This document shows positions 27,600 to 35,855 of a stretch of 46,071 bases of DNA, one piece after another. The DNA lies in assembly GCA_031257675.1 (NCBI GenBank), contig JAIROG010000036.1, forward strand, positions 1 through 46,071, in the 5' to 3' direction. The position numbers were made by a program, and so were the translations under genes. Source of the stretch: Treponema sp. (GTDB lineage: Bacteria > Spirochaetota > Spirochaetia > Treponematales > Breznakiellaceae). Below the pieces are notes generated by a model. It did not search any database. It was not told the origin of the DNA and saw only the letters and a program-made list of their open reading frames with translations. Within the stretch, counting starts at the first letter, position 1; each line of letters starts with the position of its first letter.

Positions 27600-28412
27600 C
27601 TACAGACTTTTGAAATAAGCCGAAAACACCCTTTCTTTGATCTTATCCAGAGCGCCGTCCGCTTTTATTTCCCGTAACGCCTTGTCAAAAGCCTGCTGCA
27701 ATGTGACGTCGCCCTTTTTGAATAGGAAGTAAGCCTTGGACTCGATAATGGGAGTTGATCCCACCGCCTTCAGGTTGTATCCGGGTCGCTTGGCATTTGC
27801 AAATTCGATGTCAAAAAGAGTCCCCAACCGCGCCGCGTTTGTTCCGTTTATGACATTCGTATCCCGAACATAATCGTCATCATAGGATACATACGTCAAC
27901 TGTTTGTCGGGACCGTGGGTTTCGTTCCATGTTTTGGCGTAGGCCTCGTAGTTGGAACCGGTGGACACCGCTAATATCGCGTCTTTGTCGCCCGCAAGGT
28001 CTTCGATGCCGCTGATGTTCGCCCAAGGACCATCGGCTTTAACGGCGACAAAGCTGTCATAGTCGTTATAGCCTTCCTCACCGTAGAGGTAGGTCTCGCG
28101 GCGTTCCGGGTTTTCCTCAAACTCGTGTGCGCCAACATCGATCTTGCCTGTCGCAAGGGATACGAGTACATTCTTGAACTCAAAAATCTCAAACTTGAAT
28201 GTGTACTCGGGAAGCCGTTTGTTTATCTCCCGAACCACCTCGACATCATAACCGGCAAGATTTCCGTCGGCGTCTTTATAGCAAAACGGCTCGTAAGCCT
28301 GTCCTGTGCCGATAACGATTGTTTGTTCGTTTTTCTTGCACGAGATTGTCGCCGAGGCAAGAATGAACACCGCTAAAACCGCCACGGCGGTTTTCAACAC
28401 ATTGTTTTTCAT
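27600..28412 (-). CDS. ABC transporter substrate-binding lipoprotein
   Basis: A 270-residue family 3 solute-binding protein. The N-terminus MKNNVLKTAVAVLAVFILAS followed by ATISC is a lipoprotein signal (cysteine 25), so it is anchored outside the inner membrane. YEPFCYKDADGNLAGYDVEV (about 42-61, in parts) and IDVGAHEFEENPERRE are typical of binding proteins for polar amino acids, including cystine-type compounds. AAR-LGTLFDIEF and GAL-DKIKERVF close the two lobes. It lies between two permeases, and its start has an AAGGAG site behind a strong hairpin (28427-28450), which suggests higher expression than the membrane parts. The ligand cannot be decided from sequence; an organosulfur or amino-acid compound is plausible. 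Confidence 0.88.
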   Translation of the reverse strand: MKNNVLKTAVAVLAVFILASATISCKKNEQTIVIGTGQAYEPFCYKDADGNLAGYDVEVVREINKRLPEYTFKFEIFEFKNVLVSLATGKIDVGAHEFEENPERRETYLYGEEGYNDYDSFVAVKADGPWANISGIEDLAGDKDAILAVSTGSNYEAYAKTWNETHGPDKQLTYVSYDDDYVRDTNVINGTNAARLGTLFDIEFANAKRPGYNLKAVGSTPIIESKAYFLFKKGDVTLQQAFDKALREIKADGALDKIKERVFSAYFKSL

Positions 28413-28426
28413 AATACACTCCTTAT

Positions 28427-28450
28427 ATAAGCGGCGTCGCCGCCGCTTAT
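28427..28450 (-). promoter_or_regulatory. RNA hairpin upstream of the binding-protein ribosome binding site
   Basis: Perfect 10-base arms ATAAGCGGCG and CGCCGCTTAT with a 4-base loop, immediately before AAGGAG. The flanking bases (GATTTAACA on the upstream side) are shared with the hairpin at 23160-23179 before the nifH-like gene. Confidence 0.7.
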
Positions 28451-28481
28451 GTTAAATCAGACAACACAAAGCGTTAAGAGA

Positions 28482-28514
28482 GTTGTTCAACAACCAACCG
28501 GATTGTTGAACATG
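28482..28514. repeat. GTTGTTCAACAACC repeat
   Basis: Shares GTTGTTCAACAACCAACCGG with the inverted repeat family at 9034-9066 (arm orientation differs slightly). It sits in the 254-base gap between permease 1 and the binding-protein gene, which also contains a small hairpin (GCCGGAT with ATCCGGC, near 28560-28580) and no gene. Confidence 0.6.
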
Positions 28515-28666
28515 TCCAATAATCGCTCCTTTCCATAAAAAATAACGGCTCTGTAGTTTGCCGGATCCAAAATCCGGCGTTCCGCAGCCGTTTCGCGTGA
28601 CAGATCATTACGCCTGAAAATCGGGCGCGGCTTTTACAATAATCCGTCGCCGAACGGGGGGATATG

Positions 28667-29341
28667 CTATTTTTTGGCATATTTACGCTCCAGATATTTA
28701 AAGAAACGATCAAACAAAAATGAAAAACCCACAAAAATGAAAGCGACATCCATATAGGCTTCCAGCTTGTGCATCGAGTGATCGCCGAGTTGCTTGGCGC
28801 GTTCAAGCGCATCGACGACGCCCATAGCCGAGGCAAGCGCCGTATCTGAAAGAGCCGCGGTAAGAAGCTGCCCCGTCGAAGGAATAGCGATGACAACGCT
28901 CTGCGGGACAATGACCCTGACGTAGGCTTCGGCCTTGCCAAGACCGATAGAATAGGCGGCGTCCCACTGACTTCGGGGCACAGACAAGACCGCCCCCCGT
29001 ATCATTTCCGATGCAAAGCCCCCCACATTGAACGCATAGGCGACAAGCACAAAGAAAAGTTTGCTCGTCCGCATGATATTGACGCCCAGCGGAAGCAAAA
29101 GCAGGGGCAGACCGTAATACACGACAAAAAGCTGGATAAAAATAGGCGTTCCCCGAATAAAGGACACCGCAATGGCTGAAATTTCACGCAACACGGGGAT
29201 TTTTTCGATACGCGCAATCGCAAACATCGCCCCAAGGAGAAGCCCAAAAACTGCCGCCACCGCCACAATCAACAGCGTTGTCGGCAGAAAGGCGAGTATT
29301 TTGGGGAAATATTCAAAAACGTACTTCCATTCAAACCGCAT
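28667..29341 (-). CDS. Amino-acid ABC transporter permease 1
   Basis: First gene of the importer/nitrogenase-like operon. The 224-residue protein is a HisM/GlnP-type permease: LAFLPTTLLIVAVAAVFGLL (17-36) is the first membrane segment; RGTPIFIQLFVVYYGLPLLLL (in parts, about 68-88) and the coupling loop ASEMIRGAVLSVPRSQWDAAYS (in parts, about 110-131) are characteristic. It differs enough from permease 2 for the two to form a heterodimer. It is preceded by a consensus promoter and a 13-base palindrome. Confidence 0.9.
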   Translation of the reverse strand: MRFEWKYVFEYFPKILAFLPTTLLIVAVAAVFGLLLGAMFAIARIEKIPVLREISAIAVSFIRGTPIFIQLFVVYYGLPLLLLPLGVNIMRTSKLFFVLVAYAFNVGGFASEMIRGAVLSVPRSQWDAAYSIGLGKAEAYVRVIVPQSVVIAIPSTGQLLTAALSDTALASAMGVVDALERAKQLGDHSMHKLEAYMDVAFIFVGFSFLFDRFFKYLERKYAKK

Positions 29342-29377
29342 CTTCGTTTTCCCGGAACGGGCTAATTTCCTTTACAC

Positions 29378-29390
29378 TCTAGTCTCTAGA
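29378..29390. promoter_or_regulatory. Palindrome in the leader of the importer/nitrogenase-like operon
   Basis: TCTAG-TCT-CTAGA, perfect 5-base arms, about 40 bases downstream of the predicted transcription start and 37 bases before the first start codon. A possible operator; no regulator gene for it is seen nearby. Confidence 0.4.
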
Positions 29391-29431
29391 TTTTCTCATC
29401 ACTATATCTTATCAATACCATAGATTTTATA

Positions 29432-29460
29432 AGTATAATATGCGATCAACATTTTGTCAA
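29432..29460 (-). promoter_or_regulatory. Sigma-70 promoter of the importer/nitrogenase-like operon
   Basis: Minus strand TTGACA (29460-29455), exactly 17 bases, TATACT (29437-29432). One of the best promoter matches in the window. Predicted leader about 84 bases. Confidence 0.75.
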
Positions 29461-29652
29461 GCGCAACCTGCGGAAAAATGAACTTTTTTAAAAAATTGAA
29501 TTATACGGGAGAATCCTTACCCTAGACTGTCCCCGCCAGAAAGGATGGTTCTCCGCTCATACCTATGTCACAGATTTGTTTTAACGGTACGCATACAGGA
29601 TCAACTCTTCTTACAAGCCGGGGAAATTTTAAAATTTTTGGAACAGCCTCTC

Positions 29653-29680
29653 TTGACAAAACAAAATTTATTTGGATAAT
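29653..29680 (+). promoter_or_regulatory. Promoter of tRNA-Ala
   Basis: TTGACA (29653-29658), 16 bases, GATAAT (29675-29680), 13 bases before the tRNA. A single arm of the GGCTGTTCC repeat (about 29635-29649) lies just upstream. Confidence 0.7.
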
Positions 29681-29693
29681 AGAACAATCATTT

Positions 29694-29767
29694 GGGGGTG
29701 TAGCTCAGTTGGCTAGAGCGTTTGAATGGCATTCAAAAGGTCAGGGGTTCAATTCCCCTCACCTCCA
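29694..29767 (+). tRNA. tRNA-Ala, anticodon GGC
   Basis: A complete 74-base cloverleaf. Acceptor arm GGGGGTG pairs with CACCTCC (one G-T pair). The D-arm GCTC...GAGC, the anticodon stem TTTGA/TCAAA with loop ATGGCAT (anticodon GGC) and the T-arm AGGGG-TTCAATT-CCCCT are all intact. CCA is not encoded after the discriminator A. It reads GCC (and GCT) alanine codons. Confidence 0.95.
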
Positions 29768-29778
29768 AACATCGCGCA

Positions 29779-29798
29779 GGCGGCTTCCGCCGGTTTTT
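29779..29798 (+). terminator. Rho-independent terminator after tRNA-Ala
   Basis: GGCGG-CTT-CCGCC followed by GGTTTTTG, 12 bases after the tRNA. The helicase gene converges on it from the other strand. Confidence 0.6.
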
Positions 29799-29805
29799 GT
29801 TGTCG

Positions 29806-32800
29806 TTAGATTATCCCTTCCAATATAGTTCGATTCGCGGCTTCTCTTCCCACTCGCGCAAACTCTTCATCGGATATCGCGGGATCAAACTCAACCGCCC
29901 GCATGTTCCGCAGGTACACCAGCGCAACGCGGGGCGACAAGTCCGAAAACGCCGGCGCGGCCCGCGTATAGCATGCCAACTGGAAGCGGTGGTTTTGCGG
30001 GCGCACTTCAGCGTCCGTCTTAAAATCTATGATGACGCATTGCCCGTTAATCTCGTACATGAGATCGATCTGCCCCTGAATAATGACGATCCGGTCTTTG
30101 CCGCAAGGCATGGGCAATAGAAACGGGAATTCTGAGGCGCGGCGCGCGGCTTTCGAGGCTTCTTTGCCCAAATCGCTTGCAAAAAACCGCTTTGCCACGG
30201 CGGAAGCCTCATCGGATAACGCCCGCGCCCGCGCCGCGCTTTCATCAGGGAACAGGCGGCGCGTTTCATGGAGGCTTTCCTCCGCGCTGAGGAAAACCTC
30301 CGCAGAATCGCCTGCGGGATTCTTCTCCTCGCGGTATGCGCCGGAGAACAGCCGCTCTATGATGCGGTGGCAGAGGGTTCCGAATTTTTTCCCCCGCGCT
30401 TCGTCTTCTTTTAAAAAGTCATCGCATCTGAAATTCGGAAGCGGCCCAAGCCAGCCCTGAACGCCCGCCGGATGGGAAAATAGTCCGGCGTCCTCCATTA
30501 AGGTCGGCGTAGTGAAAAGTGTTTTCGGTTCTGAAAGGGGCTTGACCTGCGTCGCGTAAAATGCGTTTGCGTCCGGCGCAACTCCCGCTTGGTCTTTCAG
30601 CAGGCGTTCCGTTTGTCTGTGCAGCCGCTTGATGCGCTCGTGATATTCGGCGTAATCGGGCGTTTGTATGGAGAAAACATCATAGAGCGTCTGCGGAGAA
30701 TCGTCCTCTTCGCCGTGTTTGGCATCAGCGCCGCTCAATCCAAGGGCAAGAAGATCAAAAAAACTCCTGCTCCGCGCTTCGTCGCTGTTCGAAGGAGACG
30801 GCAGTTTGACCAGCGTTTCAACACGGTTGTCCTCGCCGCCCTCCGCAAGCGCATGTTCAAGTCTGGCGGTTATCGCTCTTGAACCGAAGATAAAGAGACT
30901 CCGCTCGGCGCGGGTTGCCGCGACATAAAAAAGCCGCTTGATTTCCGCCTCTTCCTGCTTCTGGATATGCGCTTTTTCCTTATCATAAAAGTAATTGACC
31001 GCCGCTTCATTCCTTCCTTGCGTATCGGACTTCATGTTTATAATAGGACCGAATTCCTTCGATAGATAGTAGGGCGCGTTGTTGCGGTCGCCCTGCCCCG
31101 AACCGCCCGCGCCCGCAAGGACAACCACCGGAAATTCAAGCCCCTTGCTTTTGTGTACCGTGAGAAACAACGCCTCGTTCTCAACATCGGGAACTTCGCC
31201 GGTTTCGGTCTTTGCGGTTGTGCCGACAAGCGGAGCAAGCTCGTTGAGGAAGGCGCTTACGCTCAGTTGCCGCTGATCCGCGACAAGCGCAAGGTTGTAA
31301 AGATAGTCAAAATGCCCGGCATTGGGACGGGTCGCCTCATGGGAAAGCATAAACGTACGATAGCCGGTCTCGTACCACAAAAAAGTCAATATTGACGATA
31401 TGGGTTCGAGATCAACGCGGGCTTGCAATGCATCAAAGACGTGTTTTCCGTGATCAAAGCGCGCCTTCTCAGCGTCATTGGCAAAGTGAAATTCAGAAAA
31501 AGCGTCAGGAAAAGGCGTGTCGGGATGTTCAAGGAGGACTCTGAACACGCTCTCATCTCCCAGTTTCACAAAGGGCGAGCGCAGTACCGTGGCGTATGCG
31601 TTTCTGTCAAGCGGATGCAGGGCAAGGCGCAGGAGCGCGTAAAAATCGTTTGCCGGCGCTTCCGCGTAAACGCCCCGCGGATCAGCCGCGACAAAAGGAA
31701 TGTTCGCCTCCCGAAACACGCGCTCGTATTCGCTCTGATGGCTTGTCGAACGGAAAAGCACGGCGACATCGTGAAAGGCAAACTCCCCGGAGTCAACGCC
31801 TTTCACGACTCGCTCCGCAACGCAGAGAGCTTCGCTTAAATCCTTCGAGATTTTTTGTACGCCGCCATTGGCGCCTTGCGCATCTTTGTCGCCTCGCTTC
31901 GTCTCCTGCACATATATCTCAACCGGTTTTATAGTGGAAGTCTTTTTATGCGGAGCGCTCTCCGCCGGAAAGAATTCGGCTTCAAATTTTTCTTTGGCTT
32001 GCCCAAAAACCGCGGGGAAGATCATGTTGAAAAATTTCACCAATTCCGGCGTAGACCGGTAGTTGGTGTTCAGGGAAATGCCGCCGCTCTGCAATTCGCC
32101 GGAAAGCCCCCGGAAAACAGCCACATCGGCGCCACGAAACCGGTAAATGGATTGTTTTTCATCTCCCACAAAGAAAAGTTTGTTCGGATGTAAGCCGCCG
32201 GTTTCAGGCGGCGATCCGGCGGCGCCCGCATCGTCTTTTTCGGACAAGAGGTAGAGCAACTGTTTCTGCAATTCGTTGTTGTCCTGAAATTCGTCTATCA
32301 TAATGGCTTTTATACGGCGCTTGTAAAAATTGCGAAGCCCCAGATCATTTAAGAGAACGTCTACGGACATTTCAAGGGTGTCGTGAAAAGAAAGCAGTCC
32401 CGCCTGCCGCTTTTTTTCAATGAATTTCTCTTTGTAAGCGTCAAGAGTTTCTCCTATTACAAGCATGTCTTCCCGAAATTGCAGGGTTTTTGCCAGAACG
32501 ATCAATTTCTTCGCCGCGTCTTTTAATCCCGCCGCGCTATACGCGCCGCCACCGGCGCCGCCGTCTTCGCCCACGGTGATTTCCCGCAGTTCTATCAGCG
32601 CTTCGTCTTTCACATTGGATTTCGGGGTCGTGTACGACTTGGAAGACGCGAAAAAATCGCCCGTTTCAATGAGACGCGCAAGATATTCGTCGCTAAACGC
32701 TTCGTTAAAATCTTCATTATTGGGCGGGATCGGAATGGTCTTTCGCGCGGCTTCCTTCGCTTTTCTGAGGGTCTCGCTCTTTGATTGTGTATCATCCAGA

Positions 32801-33429
32801 GCGGAAATCTTTTGGCAGCATCTGTTTATGCTGTTGACGCAGGCTTTGGTTTCCCTGAGGACAACAGAAACCTGTTTCCGGGCAAGCGCGGCGTAGTTGT
32901 CCTGTTTCACCAGACTGAATGAAGCCGCCGCAAGAGCGGCGAACAGGTCTTTCACAATGCTCTCGAAACTGCGGCTCGAAACCAGACGGGATATGGTCTT
33001 GATCTTGCCCGCGTTGTTCCGCTCCCGCATGATGATTTCAACGGCGGTCTCCTCCGCAATGGCGGCAAGCTCGCTGTCGTCCACCCGGAAATCTCCGGCT
33101 ATGCCGTAGCGGTATGACGCGCCCCGCACAAGTGATGAGCAAAACGAGTCCAACGTGGAGATACGGGCTTGATCGAACTGGGTGAGCGCCTCCTTTGCAA
33201 GCGGATGCTCTGACGCGGACAGCCGCTTGAAAATGCGCTCCCGCATTTCGGCGGCGGCTTTTCGCGTGAAGGTGAGAGTGAGAACCTCGTTCACCTTAAA
33301 CCCGCGTTCCGTTACGAGGCGCACATAGCGTTCCGCAAGCACCGTTGTTTTGCCGGAACCTGCGCCTGCGGAAACCGCCGCGTTCATGTCAGCAAGGTAC
33401 GCCACCTGCTGGTTAGGATCGAATTTCAT
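29806..33429 (-). CDS. addA: AddA-type helicase-nuclease (UvrD family)
   Basis: A protein of 1,207 residues with a superfamily 1 helicase core fused to a C-terminal RecB-type nuclease, the plan of AddA, which with AddB processes DNA double-strand ends for recombination. Walker A SAGAGSGKTTVLAERY (about 18-33), the DEFQDN helicase motif II, LNTNYRSTPELV (motif IV region), LTVHKSKGLEFPVVVLAG (motif V) and YVAATRAERSLFIFG (motif VI) are present. VIIDFKTDAEV near the C-terminus holds the nuclease D...K residues. I chose the ATG at 33429, where homology begins with MKFDPNQQ; a further 35 codons upstream are open but look non-homologous. No addB partner lies in this window. Confidence 0.88.
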   Translation of the reverse strand: MKFDPNQQVAYLADMNAAVSAGAGSGKTTVLAERYVRLVTERGFKVNEVLTLTFTRKAAAEMRERIFKRLSASEHPLAKEALTQFDQARISTLDSFCSSLVRGASYRYGIAGDFRVDDSELAAIAEETAVEIIMRERNNAGKIKTISRLVSSRSFESIVKDLFAALAAASFSLVKQDNYAALARKQVSVVLRETKACVNSINRCCQKISALDDTQSKSETLRKAKEAARKTIPIPPNNEDFNEAFSDEYLARLIETGDFFASSKSYTTPKSNVKDEALIELREITVGEDGGAGGGAYSAAGLKDAAKKLIVLAKTLQFREDMLVIGETLDAYKEKFIEKKRQAGLLSFHDTLEMSVDVLLNDLGLRNFYKRRIKAIMIDEFQDNNELQKQLLYLLSEKDDAGAAGSPPETGGLHPNKLFFVGDEKQSIYRFRGADVAVFRGLSGELQSGGISLNTNYRSTPELVKFFNMIFPAVFGQAKEKFEAEFFPAESAPHKKTSTIKPVEIYVQETKRGDKDAQGANGGVQKISKDLSEALCVAERVVKGVDSGEFAFHDVAVLFRSTSHQSEYERVFREANIPFVAADPRGVYAEAPANDFYALLRLALHPLDRNAYATVLRSPFVKLGDESVFRVLLEHPDTPFPDAFSEFHFANDAEKARFDHGKHVFDALQARVDLEPISSILTFLWYETGYRTFMLSHEATRPNAGHFDYLYNLALVADQRQLSVSAFLNELAPLVGTTAKTETGEVPDVENEALFLTVHKSKGLEFPVVVLAGAGGSGQGDRNNAPYYLSKEFGPIINMKSDTQGRNEAAVNYFYDKEKAHIQKQEEAEIKRLFYVAATRAERSLFIFGSRAITARLEHALAEGGEDNRVETLVKLPSPSNSDEARSRSFFDLLALGLSGADAKHGEEDDSPQTLYDVFSIQTPDYAEYHERIKRLHRQTERLLKDQAGVAPDANAFYATQVKPLSEPKTLFTTPTLMEDAGLFSHPAGVQGWLGPLPNFRCDDFLKEDEARGKKFGTLCHRIIERLFSGAYREEKNPAGDSAEVFLSAEESLHETRRLFPDESAARARALSDEASAVAKRFFASDLGKEASKAARRASEFPFLLPMPCGKDRIVIIQGQIDLMYEINGQCVIIDFKTDAEVRPQNHRFQLACYTRAAPAFSDLSPRVALVYLRNMRAVEFDPAISDEEFARVGREAANRTILEGII

Positions 33430-33517
33430 GAAAACAGTATACCAGAAAAGCGGGCGGAACAATAGCGGGCGTTTTTCCTTTATCCCAAGCGTATTTCCTG
33501 TCAGAGGAGCATTCGCT

Positions 33518-33718
33518 CTATTTTGACAAACCAAAGGTCAACAAAATGTCTCGCATCTTCAATGGAATTAAACTCCCGCTTAATCCTCCGCCAATTATCC
33601 CCAACTCAAATTGCTCCGCCTCTAATTTTAATCGCCTTCTTCCCCCTATTGAAGCGCAGCTAATAAAGAAAAGCAATAATAGTCCAAAGAAAAAATTTTC
33701 ATAAAAACTCCTTTTCAT
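33518..33718 (-). CDS. Small putative lipoprotein
   Basis: A 66-residue frame starting MKRSFYENFFFGLLLLFFIS, followed by CASIG: a short basic start, a hydrophobic stretch and a lipobox-like cysteine near residue 21. The rest (ending MRDILLTFGLSK) is not recognised. A better-placed ATG with AAAAGGAG lies in another frame a few bases on and would meet this frame across a run of six T, so the gene may be frameshifted. It lies between addA and the decayed DUF4469-like gene. Confidence 0.4.
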   Translation of the reverse strand: MKRSFYENFFFGLLLLFFISCASIGGRRRLKLEAEQFELGIIGGGLSGSLIPLKMRDILLTFGLSK

Positions 33719-33851
33719 TAAGATATTGCATATACTATTTTGTACGCGATGCCGCGCGTACCGCAACCGTTATCTTCACGTCGCCATCCGCCATACCGGC
33801 CGCTCTCAGCTTTCTTATCCCGCCCATATCTGCCATCAGACACCGCATCTA

Positions 33852-34150
33852 TCAAGAATCCGCGCCCGGTACAGTCAGTGTAAAAGCGCTTTCCATAACA
33901 CGTGGATTTTTCAAGGCTGTGTCGCCCGATCCCGCGTATTGCGTCTTGATTTCCACATCCCATGCTCCCGCTCTTAGCGCCGACGCGACCCATATCAGCT
34001 CTGCCGCAGTGTTTTTTCCGCCAGACGCCCTCAATGGAGAGGGACGCCTCGTTGTCAGTGCGGGCGATGTACGCGCATTCGACTGTGGAAAGATGATTGG
34101 GGTAGAGCTTTATCCTGACGAAGCGCACAGCTTCGTTTACATTGTTTATG
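33852..34150 (-). pseudogene. C-terminal Ig-like (DUF4469-type) domain remnant
   Basis: Two open pieces in different frames read on continuously: VNEAVRFVRIKLYPNHLSTV and CAYIARTDNEASLSIEG, then after a frameshift near 34027 ASGGKNTAAELIWVASALRA and WDVEIKTQYAGSG...KNPRVMESAFTLTV, ending at 33852. The pattern of an Ig-like fold at the end of HU-like/DUF4469 proteins is suggested by the TQY...LKNPR...LTV ending. The N-terminal part is not recognisable; the DNA upstream holds the G16 tract at 34287-34302. Family assignment is tentative. Confidence 0.4.
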
Positions 34151-34286
34151 ATTGCCAACAATCTCCTTGCAAAAGCATTGAAGAGAGAAAAGAACGGCGT
34201 CAAAACCGGCGGGACGTTGAGCCGGCGCAAGAACGGGAGAAAAGAGGTTGTTTTTTCAAATTTAAAACAGCGCCTCAAGACCAGAC

Positions 34287-34302
34287 GGGGGGGGGGGGGG
34301 GG
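34287..34302. repeat. Homopolymeric G16 tract (C16 on the minus strand)
   Basis: Sixteen G on the plus strand, about 140 bases upstream of the decayed DUF4469-like piece. In the long minus-strand frame it reads Pro x5. It is not inside a gene that I can support, and it is 20 kb from the glycan tracts. Confidence 0.9.
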
Positions 34303-34508
34303 ATATATAGCTTTCTTTACGCCTTCAATCCTTAAAAAGAATGGATGCATCGCGTTGGAGAAATTCAGCATAGCGGCATGCCGTGCGCTCACGCGAAACA
34401 TAATACGCGCCAAATAATGTCAAGGCGCTTTCAACATATTTTTGCAAACAGGCCGTTCTTGTGGACGTATGCTTCTATACTGAGCGGCAGCGTTTTCACG
34501 CTTTGCCA

Positions 34509-34537
34509 TTGACACGGCTGGCGGGATACGCTACATT
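34509..34537 (+). promoter_or_regulatory. Promoter-like element upstream of xseA
   Basis: TTGACA (34509-34514), 17 bases, TACATT (34532-34537). Confidence 0.6.
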
Positions 34538-34543
34538 AAACCC

Positions 34544-34669
34544 ATGTGGAACGTAATGTGGCATTCTGAACCTACCGGAGAGCGCGATCACGGGTTCCTG
34601 CGCGAAGTTTTCCGGCCCGCGCGCACAGTGGAGGGACGCGGCGCCGAAAAACAGGGATTGCGAGGCTGA
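34544..34669 (+). CDS. Possible 41-residue leader protein before xseA
   Basis: An ATG seven bases after the promoter element opens 41 codons (starting MWNVMWHSEPTGERDHGFLR) and ends in a TGA one base before the xseA ATG. The position suggests translational coupling to xseA. The product is not recognised and no clear ribosome binding site precedes it. Confidence 0.3.
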   Translation: MWNVMWHSEPTGERDHGFLREVFRPARTVEGRGAEKQGLRG

Positions 34670-34670
34670 C

Positions 34671-35855
34671 ATGGGCGCCTATTCCGTCACCGAAATAACC
34701 GAGCTCATCAAGGAGAGCCTTGAAGGTTCTTTTCCCGCGATCAGCGTGGAAGGCGAGCTTTCAAACTGCCGCCCGTCAAGCGCCGGACACCTCTATTTTA
34801 CCCTTAAAGACGCGTCTTCCTGCATTTCGGCGGTCATGTTCAAAAACCGCTTCCGCGCCCTGTCCTTTGAGCCGAAAGACGGCATGTTGCTCCGCGTCCG
34901 CGGCGGCGTATCGGTGTACAACCAGCGGGGATCATATCAGATCGTGTGTGATGAAATGGAGTGCGCCGGAGAAGGCGAGATACTCGCCCTGCTTGAAAAG
35001 CGGAAGCGGGCTTTCGCAGCCGAAGGTTTGTTTGATGAGGATAAAAAGAGTCCTATTCCGCGCTTCCCGCACACTGTGGGCGTGGTAAGTTCTCCGACAG
35101 GAGCCGCTGTGCGAGATATTCTCAACATTTTGCATAGGCGGGCTGCGGGCGTCAATGTGGTTGTCCTGCCGTGTCCGGTGCAAGGAAACGACGCCGCGCC
35201 GGTTATCGCCAAGCGCATTGAACAAGCAAACCACTGGAAACTTGCCGATGTGCTGATTGTGGGACGCGGCGGCGGATCACTCGAAGACCTGCTGCCTTTT
35301 TCCGACGAGGCCGTTGTCCGGACGATAGCGGCATCCGCGATACCGGTTGTGAGCGCCGTTGGGCATGAAATCGACTGGGCGCTTTCAGATTTTGCCGCAG
35401 ACCTCCGCGCTCCCACTCCGTCCGCAGCCGCGGAATTGGTGAGCGCAAGCCACGAGAAGACCCTGATCGCCATCCAAAGTACAGCTCAAATCTTATTCGA
35501 GACCATAACGACCCGCCTTGAGCGGGCGCGGTTTCTGGCCAAGCCTTTCAGCCCGGAGGAGATGGAGTACCGTTTTCGCGCCATATTGCAACCGCGTCTG
35601 GTGCATTTCGATGACGCGAAGGAAGAACTGCTCATATCGTTTGGCAATCGTCTCGCCGATGTCCGAAAAAGGCTTGAGCTTGCCAAGCGCACTCTCGAAG
35701 CCGCTAATCCGGGTCTTGTGTTGGAAAAAGGCTATTCCATTGTCACCAATATGGAAACAGGCCGTGTTGTCCGCGCCGCTTCTGATGTGAAAACCGGCGA
35801 CGCTCTCGCCATCAGACCGCTGAAAGGGGAGATCAAGGCGGTTGTGAAAGAATAG
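34671..35855 (+). CDS. xseA: Exodeoxyribonuclease VII large subunit
   Basis: Large subunit of the nuclease that degrades single-stranded DNA into short oligonucleotides. The 394-residue protein has the N-terminal OB-fold (YSVTEITELIKESLEGSFPA, 4-23; VEGELSNCRPSSAGHLYFTL, 26-45). The catalytic domain contains GVVSSPTGAAVRDIL (about 137-151), IVGRGGGSLEDLLPFSDE (about 197-214) and GHEIDWALSDFAADLRAPTP (about 232-251). The C-terminal GYSIVTN...VKTGDAL is also typical. The length is slightly below the usual 400-450. No xseB follows; the downstream gene is on the other strand. Alone among the core genes here it is on the plus strand. Confidence 0.94.
   Translation: MGAYSVTEITELIKESLEGSFPAISVEGELSNCRPSSAGHLYFTLKDASSCISAVMFKNRFRALSFEPKDGMLLRVRGGVSVYNQRGSYQIVCDEMECAGEGEILALLEKRKRAFAAEGLFDEDKKSPIPRFPHTVGVVSSPTGAAVRDILNILHRRAAGVNVVVLPCPVQGNDAAPVIAKRIEQANHWKLADVLIVGRGGGSLEDLLPFSDEAVVRTIAASAIPVVSAVGHEIDWALSDFAADLRAPTPSAAAELVSASHEKTLIAIQSTAQILFETITTRLERARFLAKPFSPEEMEYRFRAILQPRLVHFDDAKEELLISFGNRLADVRKRLELAKRTLEAANPGLVLEKGYSIVTNMETGRVVRAASDVKTGDALAIRPLKGEIKAVVKE

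Noticed and set aside
29342-29431. Riboswitch in the leader of the importer/nif-like operon
   Set aside because: The leader is only about 84 bases and shows no multi-helix fold of a known class (for example S-box).
33430-33534. N-terminal extension of addA by 35 codons
   Set aside because: The extra residues do not resemble the family; homology starts at MKFDPNQQ.
33718-34413. 231-codon minus-strand frame across the G16 tract taken as one protein
   Set aside because: Only about 40 residues in its centre look like real protein, and they continue in another frame; the first 85 residues have no likeness to known domains.
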